From NCBI GenBank assembly GCA_023425025.1, contig JAFADG010000041.1:62001-126000 (forward strand): 64,000 bases of DNA. Reading direction: 5' to 3'. Below are positions 45,862-54,965 of the stretch, piece after piece; position 1 is the first letter of the stretch, and every line of letters starts with the position of its first letter. The notes beneath the pieces are model-generated. The model was not told the DNA's origin and did not search any database. It saw only the letters and a program-made list of their open reading frames with translations. The position numbers and the translations under genes are program-made. This DNA comes from Bacillota bacterium (GTDB lineage: Bacteria; Bacillota; Clostridia; Christensenellales; Aristaeellaceae).

Positions 45862-47382
45862 ATGCGGCCTGCACTTTTGGCAAGTCTGAAGCAATACTCC
45901 CGGGAGAAGTTTTTCAAGGATCTGACCGCCGGATTGATTGTTGGCATCATAGCGCTTCCCCTTTCCATCGCGTTGGGCATCGCCTCCGGCGTATCGCCTG
46001 AAAAAGGCCTTGTAACTGCCATCATTGGCGGTTTTCTTGTTTCCATTCTGGGCGGCTGCAACGTGCAGATCGGCGGTCCTACCGGCGCCTTTGTGGTCAT
46101 TGTGGCCGGCGTCATCGCAAAGCAGGGGCTGGATGGCCTGATCATGGCCACCATGCTGGCGGGCGTCATCTTGATTGCGGCCGGCCTTCTGCGCTTTGGC
46201 AAGCTGCTGGAGTTTATACCGTATCCCGTGATATCGGGCTTTACCAGCGGCATTGCGGTCGTGATTTTCTCCACCCAGGTAGGGGATTTTCTGGGTCTCA
46301 CTACCGGCCCTGTGCCCGCGGAATTTTTGCATAAGTGGACGGCATATTTTCATGCCATATCCACGGTGTCCTGGCAGACGGCTGTGATCGGCGCGGTCAC
46401 GCTGGCTATCATTATTCTTTGGCCCAAAATCAACCGCCGTATCCCGGGTACGTTAATCGCGCTGCTGTTTGCCACGCTGCTTGCGTTTTTCCTGCCTCAG
46501 GCGGATACCATCGGCAGCAGGTTTTCCAGCATTTCCGCTTCCTTCCCGGCGCCCGCGCTTCCGGCCTGGTCGCTGGACAAGCTGATTGCCCTTTTGCCAT
46601 CTTCCCTGACCATCGCTTTCCTGGCGGGGGTGGAATCGCTTTTGTCCGCCACTGTGGCGGACGGCATGACCGGCGAGCGGCATGACCCGAACATGGAGTT
46701 GATCGCCCAGGGCGCGGCCAACATCGGCTCTGCGTTTTTCGGGGGCATTCCCGTGACCGGCGCATTGGCCCGTACGGCGGCCAACATCAAAAACGGCGGC
46801 CGCAGCCCGGTTTCCGGCATGGTCCACGCCGTCACGCTGCTGTTTATTTTGCTGGTGGGCATGCCGTATGTCAAGTTTGTGCCCATGGCTGCCTTGGCTG
46901 CGGTTTTGATGATGGTCGCTTATAATATGGGCGAATGGGAATATTTCAAAGCCATGAAGCACCTGCCAAAAAGCGACAGCGCCGTATTCCTGACCGCCTT
47001 TTTGCTGACCGTGCTGCTGGATCTGGTCATGGCCATCGGCGCGGCGCTGATCCTGGCGGCGGTACTGGTGCTGGTGCGTTTGAAGGGCATGGTAGGCTTG
47101 CAAATGGAGCGCGCCGGCGATGGGGTGCTGCGCGTCAAGGTGGAGGGTCCGCTCTTCTTTGTGGCGGCCCAGAAGCTGCGCGAAATGCCGAAAAAGGAAC
47201 GGGAGCAGCTGAAAACACTTTTGCTGGACCTGGAAAAAGTGCCTTTTATGGATGCTTCCGCCTTGAAAGCGCTGTCCGCATTGCGGGAAGGCGCTCAAAA
47301 GCAGGGGATAGAGCTGCGAATGGAAAACCTGCAAAGCCAGCCGCGCTCGCTGCTTGCGCGCAACGGCTTCGAGCTTGCATAA
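45862..47382 (+). CDS. SulP family anion transporter with STAS domain
   Basis: A 506-residue transporter with about 12-14 membrane helices. The SulP signature is clear: 'FKDLTAGLIVGIIALPLSIALGIASGVSPEKGLVTAIIGGF', 'QIGGPTGAFVVIV', 'FIPYPVISGFTSGIAVVI' and 'IAFLAGVESLLSATVADGMTGERHDPNMELIAQGAANIGSAFFGGIPVTGALARTAANI'. A cytoplasmic STAS domain follows (about 420-506, 'LLLDLEKVPFMDASALKALSALRE'). It carries sulfate, bicarbonate or a dicarboxylate, probably with Na+ or H+; the substrate is not clear. GGAAGGA lies 10 bp before ATG 45862; a longer upstream frame is not supported. A terminator follows directly. Confidence 0.9.
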   Translation: MRPALLASLKQYSREKFFKDLTAGLIVGIIALPLSIALGIASGVSPEKGLVTAIIGGFLVSILGGCNVQIGGPTGAFVVIVAGVIAKQGLDGLIMATMLAGVILIAAGLLRFGKLLEFIPYPVISGFTSGIAVVIFSTQVGDFLGLTTGPVPAEFLHKWTAYFHAISTVSWQTAVIGAVTLAIIILWPKINRRIPGTLIALLFATLLAFFLPQADTIGSRFSSISASFPAPALPAWSLDKLIALLPSSLTIAFLAGVESLLSATVADGMTGERHDPNMELIAQGAANIGSAFFGGIPVTGALARTAANIKNGGRSPVSGMVHAVTLLFILLVGMPYVKFVPMAALAAVLMMVAYNMGEWEYFKAMKHLPKSDSAVFLTAFLLTVLLDLVMAIGAALILAAVLVLVRLKGMVGLQMERAGDGVLRVKVEGPLFFVAAQKLREMPKKEREQLKTLLLDLEKVPFMDASALKALSALREGAQKQGIELRMENLQSQPRSLLARNGFELA

Positions 47383-47388
47383 ATACTG

Positions 47389-47414
47389 GCGTCTGCTATC
47401 CGGCAGACGCTTTT
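47389..47414 (+). terminator. Rho-independent terminator after the SulP gene
   Basis: gcgtctgc (47389-47396) pairs with gcagacgc (47403-47410), then TTTT; it begins 6 bp after the stop codon. Confidence 0.8.
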
Positions 47415-47458
47415 CTGGCCAAAATCGATGATTCTTTTGTCTTTTTGCAGGTATGAAC

Positions 47459-47487
47459 TTGAAAACGGGTTTTGATTCCTGTAAACT
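47459..47487 (+). promoter_or_regulatory. Promoter of the ABC exporter operon
   Basis: TTGAAA (47459-47464) and TAAACT (47482-47487) are 17 nt apart, 40 bp before the first exporter gene. Confidence 0.5.
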
Positions 47488-47527
47488 GAACGGTAGATAT
47501 TTGGATTAACCAGAAGAAGGGAAAGCA

Positions 47528-49243
47528 TTGAGACTGATCTTTCAATACCTGCGTCCCTATGTATCCAGGATGTCGGTAGGATTTTTCATCAAATTTGTCG
47601 GAACCATTATGGACTTATGCCTGCCCCGGATACTGGCGTATGTGATCGACCATGTGATGCCCATCGGCGATATCAATCAGGTCATCTTGTGGGGCTTCGT
47701 CATGCTGGTCTGCTCTATTCTGGCGGTGCTTACCAATATTTGGGCCAACCGCATGGCTGCGGTGGTGGCCAGGGATACCACCCGCAGGATCAGGTACGAC
47801 CTGTTCCGCAAGATTGCGTATCTTTCCAATCGGCAGGTGGATCAGTTTACCATCCCGTCCTTGATTTCCCGCATGACCTCCGATACCTACAACATACACC
47901 AAATGGTGGGCATGATGCAGCGCATCGGCGTCCGGGCGCCTATTCTTTTGATTGGCGGCGTTCTGATTACGCTGACGCTGGACCCGATGCTGACGCTGGT
48001 GCTTGTTTCCACGCTGCCTTTTATGGTGCTCGTCACCGTTGTCATCACCAAAAAAGGCGTGCCGCTGTTCCGCCAGTCCCAGGAGGCGGCGGATGACATG
48101 GTACGCGTGGTCCGGGAAAATGCCGCCGGCGTGCGTGTGATCAAGGCACTTTCCAAGACGGAGGATGAAAAGCAGCACTTTGACACGGTCAGCAACCAGG
48201 TCGTGCAGGCGGACAGGAAAGCCAATGTTACCATGGCCGGCATCAGCCCGACCATGAACCTGCTGCTCAACGTAGGCCTGGCGCTGGTGGTGCTGGTCGG
48301 CGCCCTGCGCGTCAACACAGGCGCGGGCAAGGTGGGCGAGATCGTCGCCTTTTTGTCCTACTTTACCATTATCTTAAACGCCGTGATGATGCTGCCCAGA
48401 ATCTTTACCATCTATACAAAATCCGCCGCCTCCGCCAACCGCATTTCCGAAGTTATCGCCGCGCCGGAGGAAATGGCCGTGCTTGCGGAAACGCCGGTTC
48501 CGGATGACAGCGATCATGTGGTGTTTGACCACGTTTCGTTCTCGTACGACAAAAAAGAAGACAATCTGACCGATATCCATTTTTCCCTGAAGCGCGGGGA
48601 AACCCTGGGTATCATCGGGCCTACCGGCGCTGGCAAATCCACCATCGCCCAGCTGCTTTTGCGGTTTTACGATGTGGACCGGGGCGCCATCCGCATTGCC
48701 GGACGGGATATACGGGAACTGGATATGGGTGTTTTGCGCGAAAAGTTCGGCGTCGTGTTCCAGAACGATATCTTGTTTGAAGATACCATCGAAGAAAACA
48801 TCCGCCTGGGACGCGCCATCGAAAAAAACAGCCTGGAAGCGGCCGCCCGGTATGCCCAGGCGGCAGAGTTCATCGCCGACAGGGAAGGGTACGGGTCGGG
48901 GCTGAACATCAAGGGCGCCAACCTTTCCGGCGGGCAAAAGCAACGGATACTGATCGCCAGGGCCCTGGCGGGCAGCCCGGAAATCCTGATCCTGGACGAC
49001 TCCTCCAGCGCGCTGGACTATAAGACGGATGCTTCGCTGCGCAATGATATCCGCACGCATTTTTCGCACACCACAACCATTCTGATCGCCCAGCGCGTTT
49101 CCTCCGTCATGCGCTGCGACCATATCCTGGTGCTGGACGACGGCAAAATGGCAGGCTACGGTACCCACGCGGAGCTGATGGAAAGCTGCGAACTGTACCG
49201 GGAGATCGAGCGCATCCAGATGGGAGGTGCCGATCATGGGTAA
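47528..49243 (+). CDS. Heterodimeric ABC exporter subunit A (degenerate Walker B)
   Basis: A 571-residue half-transporter with six helices in the first 320 residues and an ATPase domain: Walker A GPTGAGKS (about 366), a good signature LSGGQKQR (about 467), and Walker B 'ILILDDSSSALD', in which the catalytic Glu is Asp. That is the pattern of the partner carrying the degenerate site in BmrC/BmrD, LmrC/LmrD or TM287/288 heterodimers. These export drugs, lipids or peptides. Translation starts at TTG 47528 after GAAGAAGGGAAAG; no ATG fits. The end overlaps the partner gene by 8 bp. Confidence 0.9.
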   Translation: MRLIFQYLRPYVSRMSVGFFIKFVGTIMDLCLPRILAYVIDHVMPIGDINQVILWGFVMLVCSILAVLTNIWANRMAAVVARDTTRRIRYDLFRKIAYLSNRQVDQFTIPSLISRMTSDTYNIHQMVGMMQRIGVRAPILLIGGVLITLTLDPMLTLVLVSTLPFMVLVTVVITKKGVPLFRQSQEAADDMVRVVRENAAGVRVIKALSKTEDEKQHFDTVSNQVVQADRKANVTMAGISPTMNLLLNVGLALVVLVGALRVNTGAGKVGEIVAFLSYFTIILNAVMMLPRIFTIYTKSAASANRISEVIAAPEEMAVLAETPVPDDSDHVVFDHVSFSYDKKEDNLTDIHFSLKRGETLGIIGPTGAGKSTIAQLLLRFYDVDRGAIRIAGRDIRELDMGVLREKFGVVFQNDILFEDTIEENIRLGRAIEKNSLEAAARYAQAAEFIADREGYGSGLNIKGANLSGGQKQRILIARALAGSPEILILDDSSSALDYKTDASLRNDIRTHFSHTTTILIAQRVSSVMRCDHILVLDDGKMAGYGTHAELMESCELYREIERIQMGGADHG

Positions 49244-50972
49244 GAAGAGAACTTACCGCCGGCTGGGCCAGTATTTGATGCAATACAAATGGCTGCTTGC
49301 CCTGGCCATCGTTCTTTCCGTTTCCGGCAACTTGCTTGCGCTCATGGGCCCAAGGCTGTCGGGCTTTGCCATCGATCTGATTGATCCGGGCAAGGGCCAG
49401 GTGGATATCAACGGCGTTCTTTCGCTGGTCATACAGATGATCGTCTGCTATGTGATATCCGCCGCGTTAGGCTACGCGCTCTCTGTGCTGATGATCACCA
49501 TCGGCCGCAAGGTCATCTACCAAATGCGCAAGGATGTGTTCAACCGCCTGGCGGATATGCCTGTGGGTTATTTTGACACGCATCAGTCCGGCGATATCAT
49601 CAGCCGCATTTCCTATGACATCGAGACGGTCAACACGTCCTTGTCCAACGACCTGGTGCAGATATTCACCAGCATCATTACGGTACTTATCTCCCTGATC
49701 ATGATGCTGCTGCTCTCGCCCGTATTGGTTTTGGTTTTTGTGGTGACCATTCCGCTTTCCATCCTGCTGACCCGTTTTATCGTCAGCCACACCAGGCCGC
49801 TGTTCCGGGCAAGGTCGAAAAAGCTGGGCGAGCTGAACGGGCTGGTGGAGGAGACCATCACCGGTCAAAAGACGCTGAAGGCCTACCATCAGGAGGAGAA
49901 CGCCATCAAGCGCATCGGCGCGAAGAATGACGACACCGTGGAGGCTTACTATAAAGCCGACTATTACGGCAGCACCGCCGGGCCGTCGGTGAACTTTATC
50001 AACAACCTGTCCCTGGCGCTGATCAGCGTATTCGGCGCGATTCTGTATATCAAGGGGATCATGCGCCTTGGCGATATTTCATCCTTCGTACTGTATTCCC
50101 GCAAGTTTTCAGGTCCCATCAACGAAATGGCCAATATCATCGGCGAGTTTCAGTCGGCCTTTTCGGCGGCGGAGCGCGTGTTCCGCCTGCTGGACGAACC
50201 GTTGGAATCGGCGGATAAAGAGGACGCGGTGGAACTGAACCAGGTCAAGGGTGACGTAAGGGCGGAGGATGTGTCCTTTGGCTATGAGGATGGCAAGCCC
50301 ATCCTCAAGCACTGCAGCTTTACGGCAAAGCCCGGCAGCCTGATCGCCATCGTCGGCCCCACCGGCGCGGGAAAGACGACGCTGATCAACCTGCTGATGC
50401 GTTTTTACGATGTGGGGGATGGCGCCATTACGGTGGACGGCTGCAGGGTGGAAGATGCCACCCGCAAAAGCCTTCGCAGAAGCTATGCCATGGTGCTGCA
50501 GGATACATGGCTGTTCCATGGCACCATCTTTGAAAACATTGCCTATGCCAAAAAGGACGCTACCCGGGAAGATGTGGAAGCCGCGGCCAAGGCTGCCCGC
50601 ATCCACTCCTACATCCAGCGGCTGCCCCAGGGTTACGATACGATGATCACCGACGACGGCGCGAACATTTCCAAAGGTCAAAAGCAGCTGCTCACCATTG
50701 CCCGGGCCATGCTGATGGAAGCGCCCATGCTGATATTGGACGAGGCCACTTCCAACGTGGATACCCGCACGGAGATCAGAATTCAGCAGGCCATGCGGAC
50801 GCTGATGAAGGACAAGACCTGCTTTGTGATCGCTCACCGGCTTTCCACCATACAGCATGCCGATCTGATCCTGGTTGTGAAGGACGGCAACATCGTGGAA
50901 ACGGGCACCCACGAAACCCTGATGGGCATGCAGGGCTTTTACCGCAAGCTGTACGACGCGCAATTCGCATAA
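49236..50972 (+). CDS. Heterodimeric ABC exporter subunit B (canonical Walker B, degenerate signature)
   Basis: A 578-residue half-transporter. Its ATPase has Walker A GPTGAGKT (about 374), Walker B 'MLILDEATSNVD' with the catalytic Glu, but an altered signature NISKGQKQ in place of LSGGQ (about 477). In the dimer with the preceding subunit, the altered signature faces the altered Walker B, giving one working and one dead ATP site, as in known heterodimers. ATG 49236 follows GGGAGGTG; the start lies inside the last codons of subunit A. A papain-like protein gene follows 21 bp later, which could be related to the exported substrate. Confidence 0.92.
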   Translation: MGKKRTYRRLGQYLMQYKWLLALAIVLSVSGNLLALMGPRLSGFAIDLIDPGKGQVDINGVLSLVIQMIVCYVISAALGYALSVLMITIGRKVIYQMRKDVFNRLADMPVGYFDTHQSGDIISRISYDIETVNTSLSNDLVQIFTSIITVLISLIMMLLLSPVLVLVFVVTIPLSILLTRFIVSHTRPLFRARSKKLGELNGLVEETITGQKTLKAYHQEENAIKRIGAKNDDTVEAYYKADYYGSTAGPSVNFINNLSLALISVFGAILYIKGIMRLGDISSFVLYSRKFSGPINEMANIIGEFQSAFSAAERVFRLLDEPLESADKEDAVELNQVKGDVRAEDVSFGYEDGKPILKHCSFTAKPGSLIAIVGPTGAGKTTLINLLMRFYDVGDGAITVDGCRVEDATRKSLRRSYAMVLQDTWLFHGTIFENIAYAKKDATREDVEAAAKAARIHSYIQRLPQGYDTMITDDGANISKGQKQLLTIARAMLMEAPMLILDEATSNVDTRTEIRIQQAMRTLMKDKTCFVIAHRLSTIQHADLILVVKDGNIVETGTHETLMGMQGFYRKLYDAQFA

Positions 50973-50993
50973 TCGGGATGGGGGAGTCAAGCC

Positions 50994-51659
50994 ATGCTGC
51001 AAAAGACAGGCACCCAGATGGAAATCGCATACGAAGGCAGGACCTTGCGCTTTTTGAACCAGCGGAACAAGGAATGGTCTTACCCCTACGAATATATCAC
51101 CTCGCCGAATGAGACCCTGGCCAGCGCCGGCTGCGGGCTGTTTTCCCTTTGCCACGCTGTGGAGTGGATGCACGGCCTCCGCTTATCTTCCGAAAAGCTG
51201 TCCGACTTTGCCAGGGAAAAGGGCGGCCGGGGTGATGACGGCACCGACCGGCCGGCGCTTTTGCACGCGCTGATGGCGTACGGCGAGGCGCCGCGGATGG
51301 GCCTGCGCTATGAGGAGGACGGCCTGCGCAACGACCTGGATACGCTGTGGGAGCATATTTCCCGAAAGAAGGGCGTTTCGCTGTGCAACCTTCGCGTGGG
51401 GCATATTGTTACGCTGGTGGACAGCCGCGTGGTGAATGGGGAAAAGCAGTTCCTGGTCATTGACAGCTACAGCGAAAGCGCCCAGGAAAAGGTGCGCGAC
51501 CATGTGCGCGAGATCGTGCCGCAAAGCGAAATCATTGCCGATGTCGTGAACAAAGACGGCATGGTGACCGGACAGGGCATACACTATGCCATGTTCTGGG
51601 TGCCCGCAGCGCTGCCCCGGGATTTCAACCTGATTTACGAAGCGCGGGTACAGGCATAA
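50994..51659 (+). CDS. C39/papain-like cysteine peptidase family protein
   Basis: A 221-residue protein with a plausible Cys-His-Asp triad of the papain clan: Cys in 'ASAGCGLFSLCHAVEWMHG' (about 41-50), His in 'LRVGHIVTLVDSRV' (about 138) and Asp in 'QFLVIDSYSES' (about 158). This is the pattern of C39-like and related peptidases and of some amidases. It lacks a signal peptide or membrane helix. It lies 21 bp after an ABC exporter gene, with GGGGGAG as ribosome-binding site, so it is probably the third gene of that operon. C39 domains usually cut double-glycine leader peptides during export, but they are normally fused to the exporter, so the role here is open. Confidence 0.62.
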   Translation: MLQKTGTQMEIAYEGRTLRFLNQRNKEWSYPYEYITSPNETLASAGCGLFSLCHAVEWMHGLRLSSEKLSDFAREKGGRGDDGTDRPALLHALMAYGEAPRMGLRYEEDGLRNDLDTLWEHISRKKGVSLCNLRVGHIVTLVDSRVVNGEKQFLVIDSYSESAQEKVRDHVREIVPQSEIIADVVNKDGMVTGQGIHYAMFWVPAALPRDFNLIYEARVQA

Positions 51660-51674
51660 AATAGGGTTTTTGTG

Positions 51675-51710
51675 AAAACAGCACCGCTTCATGAGGAACG
51701 GTGCTGTTTT
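51675..51710 (+). terminator. Terminator of the exporter operon
   Basis: aaaacagcaccg (51675-51686) pairs perfectly with cggtgctgtttt (51699-51710); T-rich on the + side. It begins 15 bp after the peptidase-like stop. Confidence 0.8.
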
Positions 51711-51744
51711 ATTACCTTGAAAATGGGAGCAGAGAAAGCCTGCG

Positions 51745-51848
51745 GAGGCTTGCCCTTCAAGGGGAAGCTGTCACCGAAGGTGACTGATGAGGTCCTTTGC
51801 TGGGGTGCAGGCCTGTTGCAGCAAAGCACCTCATCCGGCGCTGCGCGG
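51745..51848. repeat. Truncated copy of the dispersed palindromic repeat
   Basis: This stretch shares most of its length with 17371-17502: the same left end (aggctt.ccctt..aggggaagctgtca), 'cgaaggtgactgatgaggt', 'caggcctgttgca' and 'gcacctcatccggcgct'. The right inverted repeat (the second 'cttcccc' block) is missing and replaced by unrelated sequence, so it is a decayed copy. Confidence 0.75.
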
Positions 51849-51899
51849 CATATTCTCTAGAAGAGGTGAACGCTAACTAAGACTATCCTCTTGGGCATG

Positions 51900-51992
51900 C
51901 GTTGCGTGCAGCAAGGCGGGCGATGATCAATCGCCCGCCTGCGTATCAAAACCCACGGCAGTGCGGGCAAGAGTATTCCTCTGCACGCAACG
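51900..51992. other. Structured intergenic region with nested inverted repeats
   Basis: An outer 12-bp inverted repeat (cgttgcgtgcag at 51900-51911, its reverse complement at 51981-51992) encloses a perfect 11-bp hairpin (51914-51924 with 51930-51940, 5-nt loop) and about 40 nt of unpaired sequence. No frame or known motif spans it. Together with the terminator and the decayed repeat it fills the 373-bp gap before the TetR gene. It could be a terminator, a small RNA, or the relic of a mobile element. Confidence 0.55.
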
Positions 51993-52032
51993 ACAAAACA
52001 ATGTGACGTTTCATTCAGACAAACAATTTGCG

Positions 52033-52665
52033 TTAATCAGCTATACCGTTCAAAACAAATTCAATATACTCGCCGAACTCTCTTTTGACGGCCTCAACGT
52101 TCTTAAAAAATGCCTCGGGTCTGTCCTGATACTTTTCAAAATACCTGTTGATAAGGGCCTGAACGTATATCTGCAGCGCGGCGGATGCCTTTCCCGTATC
52201 GATGGACGGCCGGAACAATATTTTTTCAGCCGCCAGGGCCATGGTTTCCGCCGCGTCCACCCTGGTTTTTGCCAGGTAATGCGTAAGTATGGTGCTTTTG
52301 GCTTCCTTTACTTCGGCGCACATTTCCCGCGATGCCATCATGGACAGGCGCATTTCCTTGGGATGCTGCCGGCATAGCCGGACTTTGCTTGCAAGCAGCG
52401 TGAACAGTACATCCTGAAGCCGGACGTCTGCCGGCGCCGGCGCGGGTGCGGTGACCGCATCCATTGCCTGTTCCAGGCAATAAAGGTAATACTCTTTCTT
52501 GCTGCCGAAATAATGAAACAAGAGCCCTTTGGATATGCCGCACTGCTTTGTGATCACATCGGTCCCGACATCCGCGTAGGACCTTTGGGAGAATTCCGCG
52601 ATACCGGTATCGACGATTGCTTTCCTGCGCTGGGCGGGCAATTTCAAAAACGAATCCTGCGGCAT
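52033..52665 (-). CDS. TetR/AcrR family regulator
   Basis: A 210-residue repressor with the TetR HTH at its N-terminus ('RRKAIVDTGIAEFSQRSYADVGTDVITKQCGISKGLLFHYFGSKKEYYLYCLEQAMD') and a helical ligand domain. The start follows AGGAGGG. It is transcribed toward the exporter operon but converges with it, so whether it regulates the exporter is unknown. An inverted repeat TGAC-N5-GTCA overlaps its own -35 region and may be an autoregulatory site. Confidence 0.9.
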   Translation of the reverse strand: MPQDSFLKLPAQRRKAIVDTGIAEFSQRSYADVGTDVITKQCGISKGLLFHYFGSKKEYYLYCLEQAMDAVTAPAPAPADVRLQDVLFTLLASKVRLCRQHPKEMRLSMMASREMCAEVKEAKSTILTHYLAKTRVDAAETMALAAEKILFRPSIDTGKASAALQIYVQALINRYFEKYQDRPEAFFKNVEAVKREFGEYIEFVLNGIAD

Positions 52666-52707
52666 ATGGACCCTCCTTGCTGCGAAAAGAAAAGACCTTC
52701 TGATTGG

Positions 52708-52735
52708 ATTTTATCGAATTATGACTGTTTGTCAA
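52708..52735 (-). promoter_or_regulatory. Promoter of the TetR gene
   Basis: On the - strand consensus TTGACA (52735-52730) and TAAAAT (52713-52708) are 16 nt apart, 43 bp before the start codon. The inverted repeat TGAC/GTCA (about 52722-52734) overlaps the -35 box. Confidence 0.6.
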
Positions 52736-52768
52736 TATATAGATCGGCAAGGATTTCGTATAATGATA

Positions 52769-52800
52769 GTCCCCCGCAAAGAAAAGTCTTTGCGGGGGAC
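52769..52800 (-). terminator. Perfect 14-bp hairpin, terminator of the two-component operon
   Basis: gtcccccgcaaaga (52769-52782) and its exact reverse complement (52787-52800) enclose a 4-nt loop. It lies 46 bp after the histidine-kinase stop on the - strand. The T-run is weak. Confidence 0.7.
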
Positions 52801-52846
52801 ATTTAGCTATTAACCAAAGGATCAAAATCGCTGAGCAGAGGAGGCG

Positions 52847-54292
52847 TCAGGACACAAACTCCGAAAATGCCGCCTTCTCCTTGTTTTCCGGAAGATACAC
52901 GCGGAAGGATGTGCCGGCACCCAGTTTGGAGCGGACGGTAATGCGTCCGCCATGGGCGATCACGATGATCCTGGCAATGGAAAGCCCCAGGCCGTGGCCG
53001 CCGGTGCTGGATTTGCGCGCCCGGTCCGCCCGGTAGAAGCGGTCAAAAACCTTGGGCAGGTCTTCCGCGGAGATGCCGCTGCCGGTATCGGTCACGGAGA
53101 GCATGCAGCCTTCCATTGTTTTCTTGACGCCAAGGGTGATCGTGCCGCCGGCCGGGGTGTACTTGACGGCGTTGTCGCACAGCACCCGCATGACCTGCTT
53201 GAGCATGTTCTTGTCGGCGGTTATTTGACAATGCTCCATGGGGGAAAGCAGGAAGGTGTGGCCCGGGGAAAGCATTTTCGCCTCCCTGTGCAGCGTGGCC
53301 ACCACTTCCAAAGGATCAAACGCTTCCATTTCCAGCAGCAGCGTTTTCTTGTCATGCCGGGCCAGGAACAGCAGGCTTTCCACAAGTTCCTTCATGCTGG
53401 CGGTCTCCTGGGCGATGGCGGCGATGCCTTCTTCCAGTACGGCCTTGTCCTCCTTGCCCCAGCGGTCCAGCATGTTGATGTAGCCCTGCAAAACGGAAAT
53501 GGGGGTGCGCAGTTCATGGGAGGCGTCGCTGACAAACTGTTTTTGGCTGTTGTAGCTCAACTCGATCCGGTCCAGCATGCTGTTGATGACGACGGCCAGG
53601 TCTTTCAGCTCGTTTTTGGTGCCGGCGATGTTGAGCCGGTTGGACAAATTGTTGGCGCTGAGCGTGGCGGCCATGTCGGCGATTTCCCGCAGAGGCTTCA
53701 ATACCGATTTGTTCAGCCGATTGCGCTTGCGCAAGAAGCGCCAAACCCGCAAAAGATCGCACAGCAGCACCCCGCCCATCAGGTAAAGCCAGATTTCCAG
53801 CCGTTCCCGAAGGTCAAAGGAAACGACCAGCGTGCCCAGTTCCGTATCCCTTGCCAGGTTCAAAACGGGCGGCCAGCGGAAAAGATCATTGGAAACGGCT
53901 TTTTTAATAAAATAGCTGGCCCGGCTGAAGCCCTCGCTTGGGATGATATCATGGCTGATAACGGCTGCCGCGTTGCGGTCCATGACCTGCAGCGCCGTAT
54001 AGCTGTCGCCGTTTTCCGGCCGGATGTTGGATACCCTGTCCACGGTTCGCAGCAGGGAAGGGATCTGCGCCGCCGAAAAAATCACGGTCATCAAAAGCAT
54101 CAGGGGCAGGGTGGTGCGCAGCAGCTGCCACGCGTAATGGGTGGCGATGCGCAGCGTCAGCGAAAACCGCAGATTGCTGATCAGGGCGGTTGCACGTCTG
54201 TGAACGCCGCCGCTGACGCGGTTAATGCCTCTGTCCTCCGTGTGCGGGCGGGGGCGCCTTTTCTTTTTTTCCTTTTTGTCACTTGTCTTCAT
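52847..54292 (-). CDS. Sensor histidine kinase
   Basis: A 481-residue membrane kinase: basic N-terminal tail, TM1 (about 58-80), a short extracytoplasmic sensor (about 81-165), TM2 (about 168-188), HAMP (about 195-248), DHp with the phosphorylated His in 'SDASHELRTPISV' (about 256), and ATPase boxes 'CDNAVKYTP', 'DTGSGIS', 'FYRADRAR' and 'GGHGLGLSI'. It phosphorylates the regulator encoded just upstream; the two frames overlap by 14 bp, so translation is coupled. The signal is unknown; the layout is like the ArlS/CssS group that responds to envelope conditions. Confidence 0.92.
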   Translation of the reverse strand: MKTSDKKEKKKRRPRPHTEDRGINRVSGGVHRRATALISNLRFSLTLRIATHYAWQLLRTTLPLMLLMTVIFSAAQIPSLLRTVDRVSNIRPENGDSYTALQVMDRNAAAVISHDIIPSEGFSRASYFIKKAVSNDLFRWPPVLNLARDTELGTLVVSFDLRERLEIWLYLMGGVLLCDLLRVWRFLRKRNRLNKSVLKPLREIADMAATLSANNLSNRLNIAGTKNELKDLAVVINSMLDRIELSYNSQKQFVSDASHELRTPISVLQGYINMLDRWGKEDKAVLEEGIAAIAQETASMKELVESLLFLARHDKKTLLLEMEAFDPLEVVATLHREAKMLSPGHTFLLSPMEHCQITADKNMLKQVMRVLCDNAVKYTPAGGTITLGVKKTMEGCMLSVTDTGSGISAEDLPKVFDRFYRADRARKSSTGGHGLGLSIARIIVIAHGGRITVRSKLGAGTSFRVYLPENKEKAAFSEFVS

Positions 54293-54965
54293 ATTGGAAC
54301 ATATACCCCACAGCGCGGATCGTCTGGATGCATTTCACATGAAAACGATCGTCGATCTTCTGGCGGAGATAGCGGATGTAGACATCCACAATGTTTGTTT
54401 CCCCGGCGTACTCATAGCCCCACACGTCGTTTAGCAGCACGTCGCGGCTCATGGCGGTGCCGGAATGCTCCATCAGGCAGCGGAGAAGGTCGAATTCCTT
54501 CTTTGTCAATTGCAGCGGCTCGCCGTCAAAGGAAGCGCTGTAGCTGGCAGGGTCAACCTTCAGTTTGCCGACGTTTAAGGAAGTGGATGTGCTATTTTGG
54601 CCGGCCCGATGCTTTTTCAGGCCCACCCGAATGCGCGCCAGCAATTCCTCGATGGCAAAGGGCTTGGTCATATAGTCGTCGGCGCCCATGTCCAGCCCCA
54701 TGACCTTGTCGCTGACATCGTCCTTGGCGGTAAGCATAATAATGGGCAGGTCGCTTGAATGCCTGAGCCTGCGGCAAACCTCAATGCCCGAAAGCTCCGG
54801 GAGCATCAAATCCAGAATCAATAAGTCCGGCTGCCAGGTTTCACACGCTTCCAGGCCGCTTCTTCCATCAAAAGCAGTACGCACCTCATACCCCTCATGC
54901 TTGAGTTCCAGTTCCAAAAAGCGGGCAATTTTCTGTTCATCCTCAATGATCATGATTTTCGGCAT
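54279..54965 (-). CDS. OmpR/PhoB family response regulator
   Basis: A 228-residue regulator with receiver residues D9/E10 ('MIIEDEQKIA'), phospho-Asp 52 ('LLILDLMLPELSG'), Thr and Lys in 'IIMLTAKDD' and 'YMTKPF', and a winged-helix effector ('LQLTKKEFDLLRCLMEHSGTAMSRDVLLNDVWGYEYAGETNIVDVYIRYLRQKI', 'IQTIRAVGYMF'). ATG 54965 follows AGGAAG; a longer upstream frame is rejected. It pairs with the kinase downstream. The text of the effector is closest to ArlR-type regulators. Confidence 0.93.
   Translation of the reverse strand: MPKIMIIEDEQKIARFLELELKHEGYEVRTAFDGRSGLEACETWQPDLLILDLMLPELSGIEVCRRLRHSSDLPIIMLTAKDDVSDKVMGLDMGADDYMTKPFAIEELLARIRVGLKKHRAGQNSTSTSLNVGKLKVDPASYSASFDGEPLQLTKKEFDLLRCLMEHSGTAMSRDVLLNDVWGYEYAGETNIVDVYIRYLRQKIDDRFHVKCIQTIRAVGYMFQYEDK

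Noticed and set aside
45627..45889. Small + strand frames upstream of the SulP gene
   Set aside because: They cover the divergent promoter region, lack start signals and show no protein-like features.
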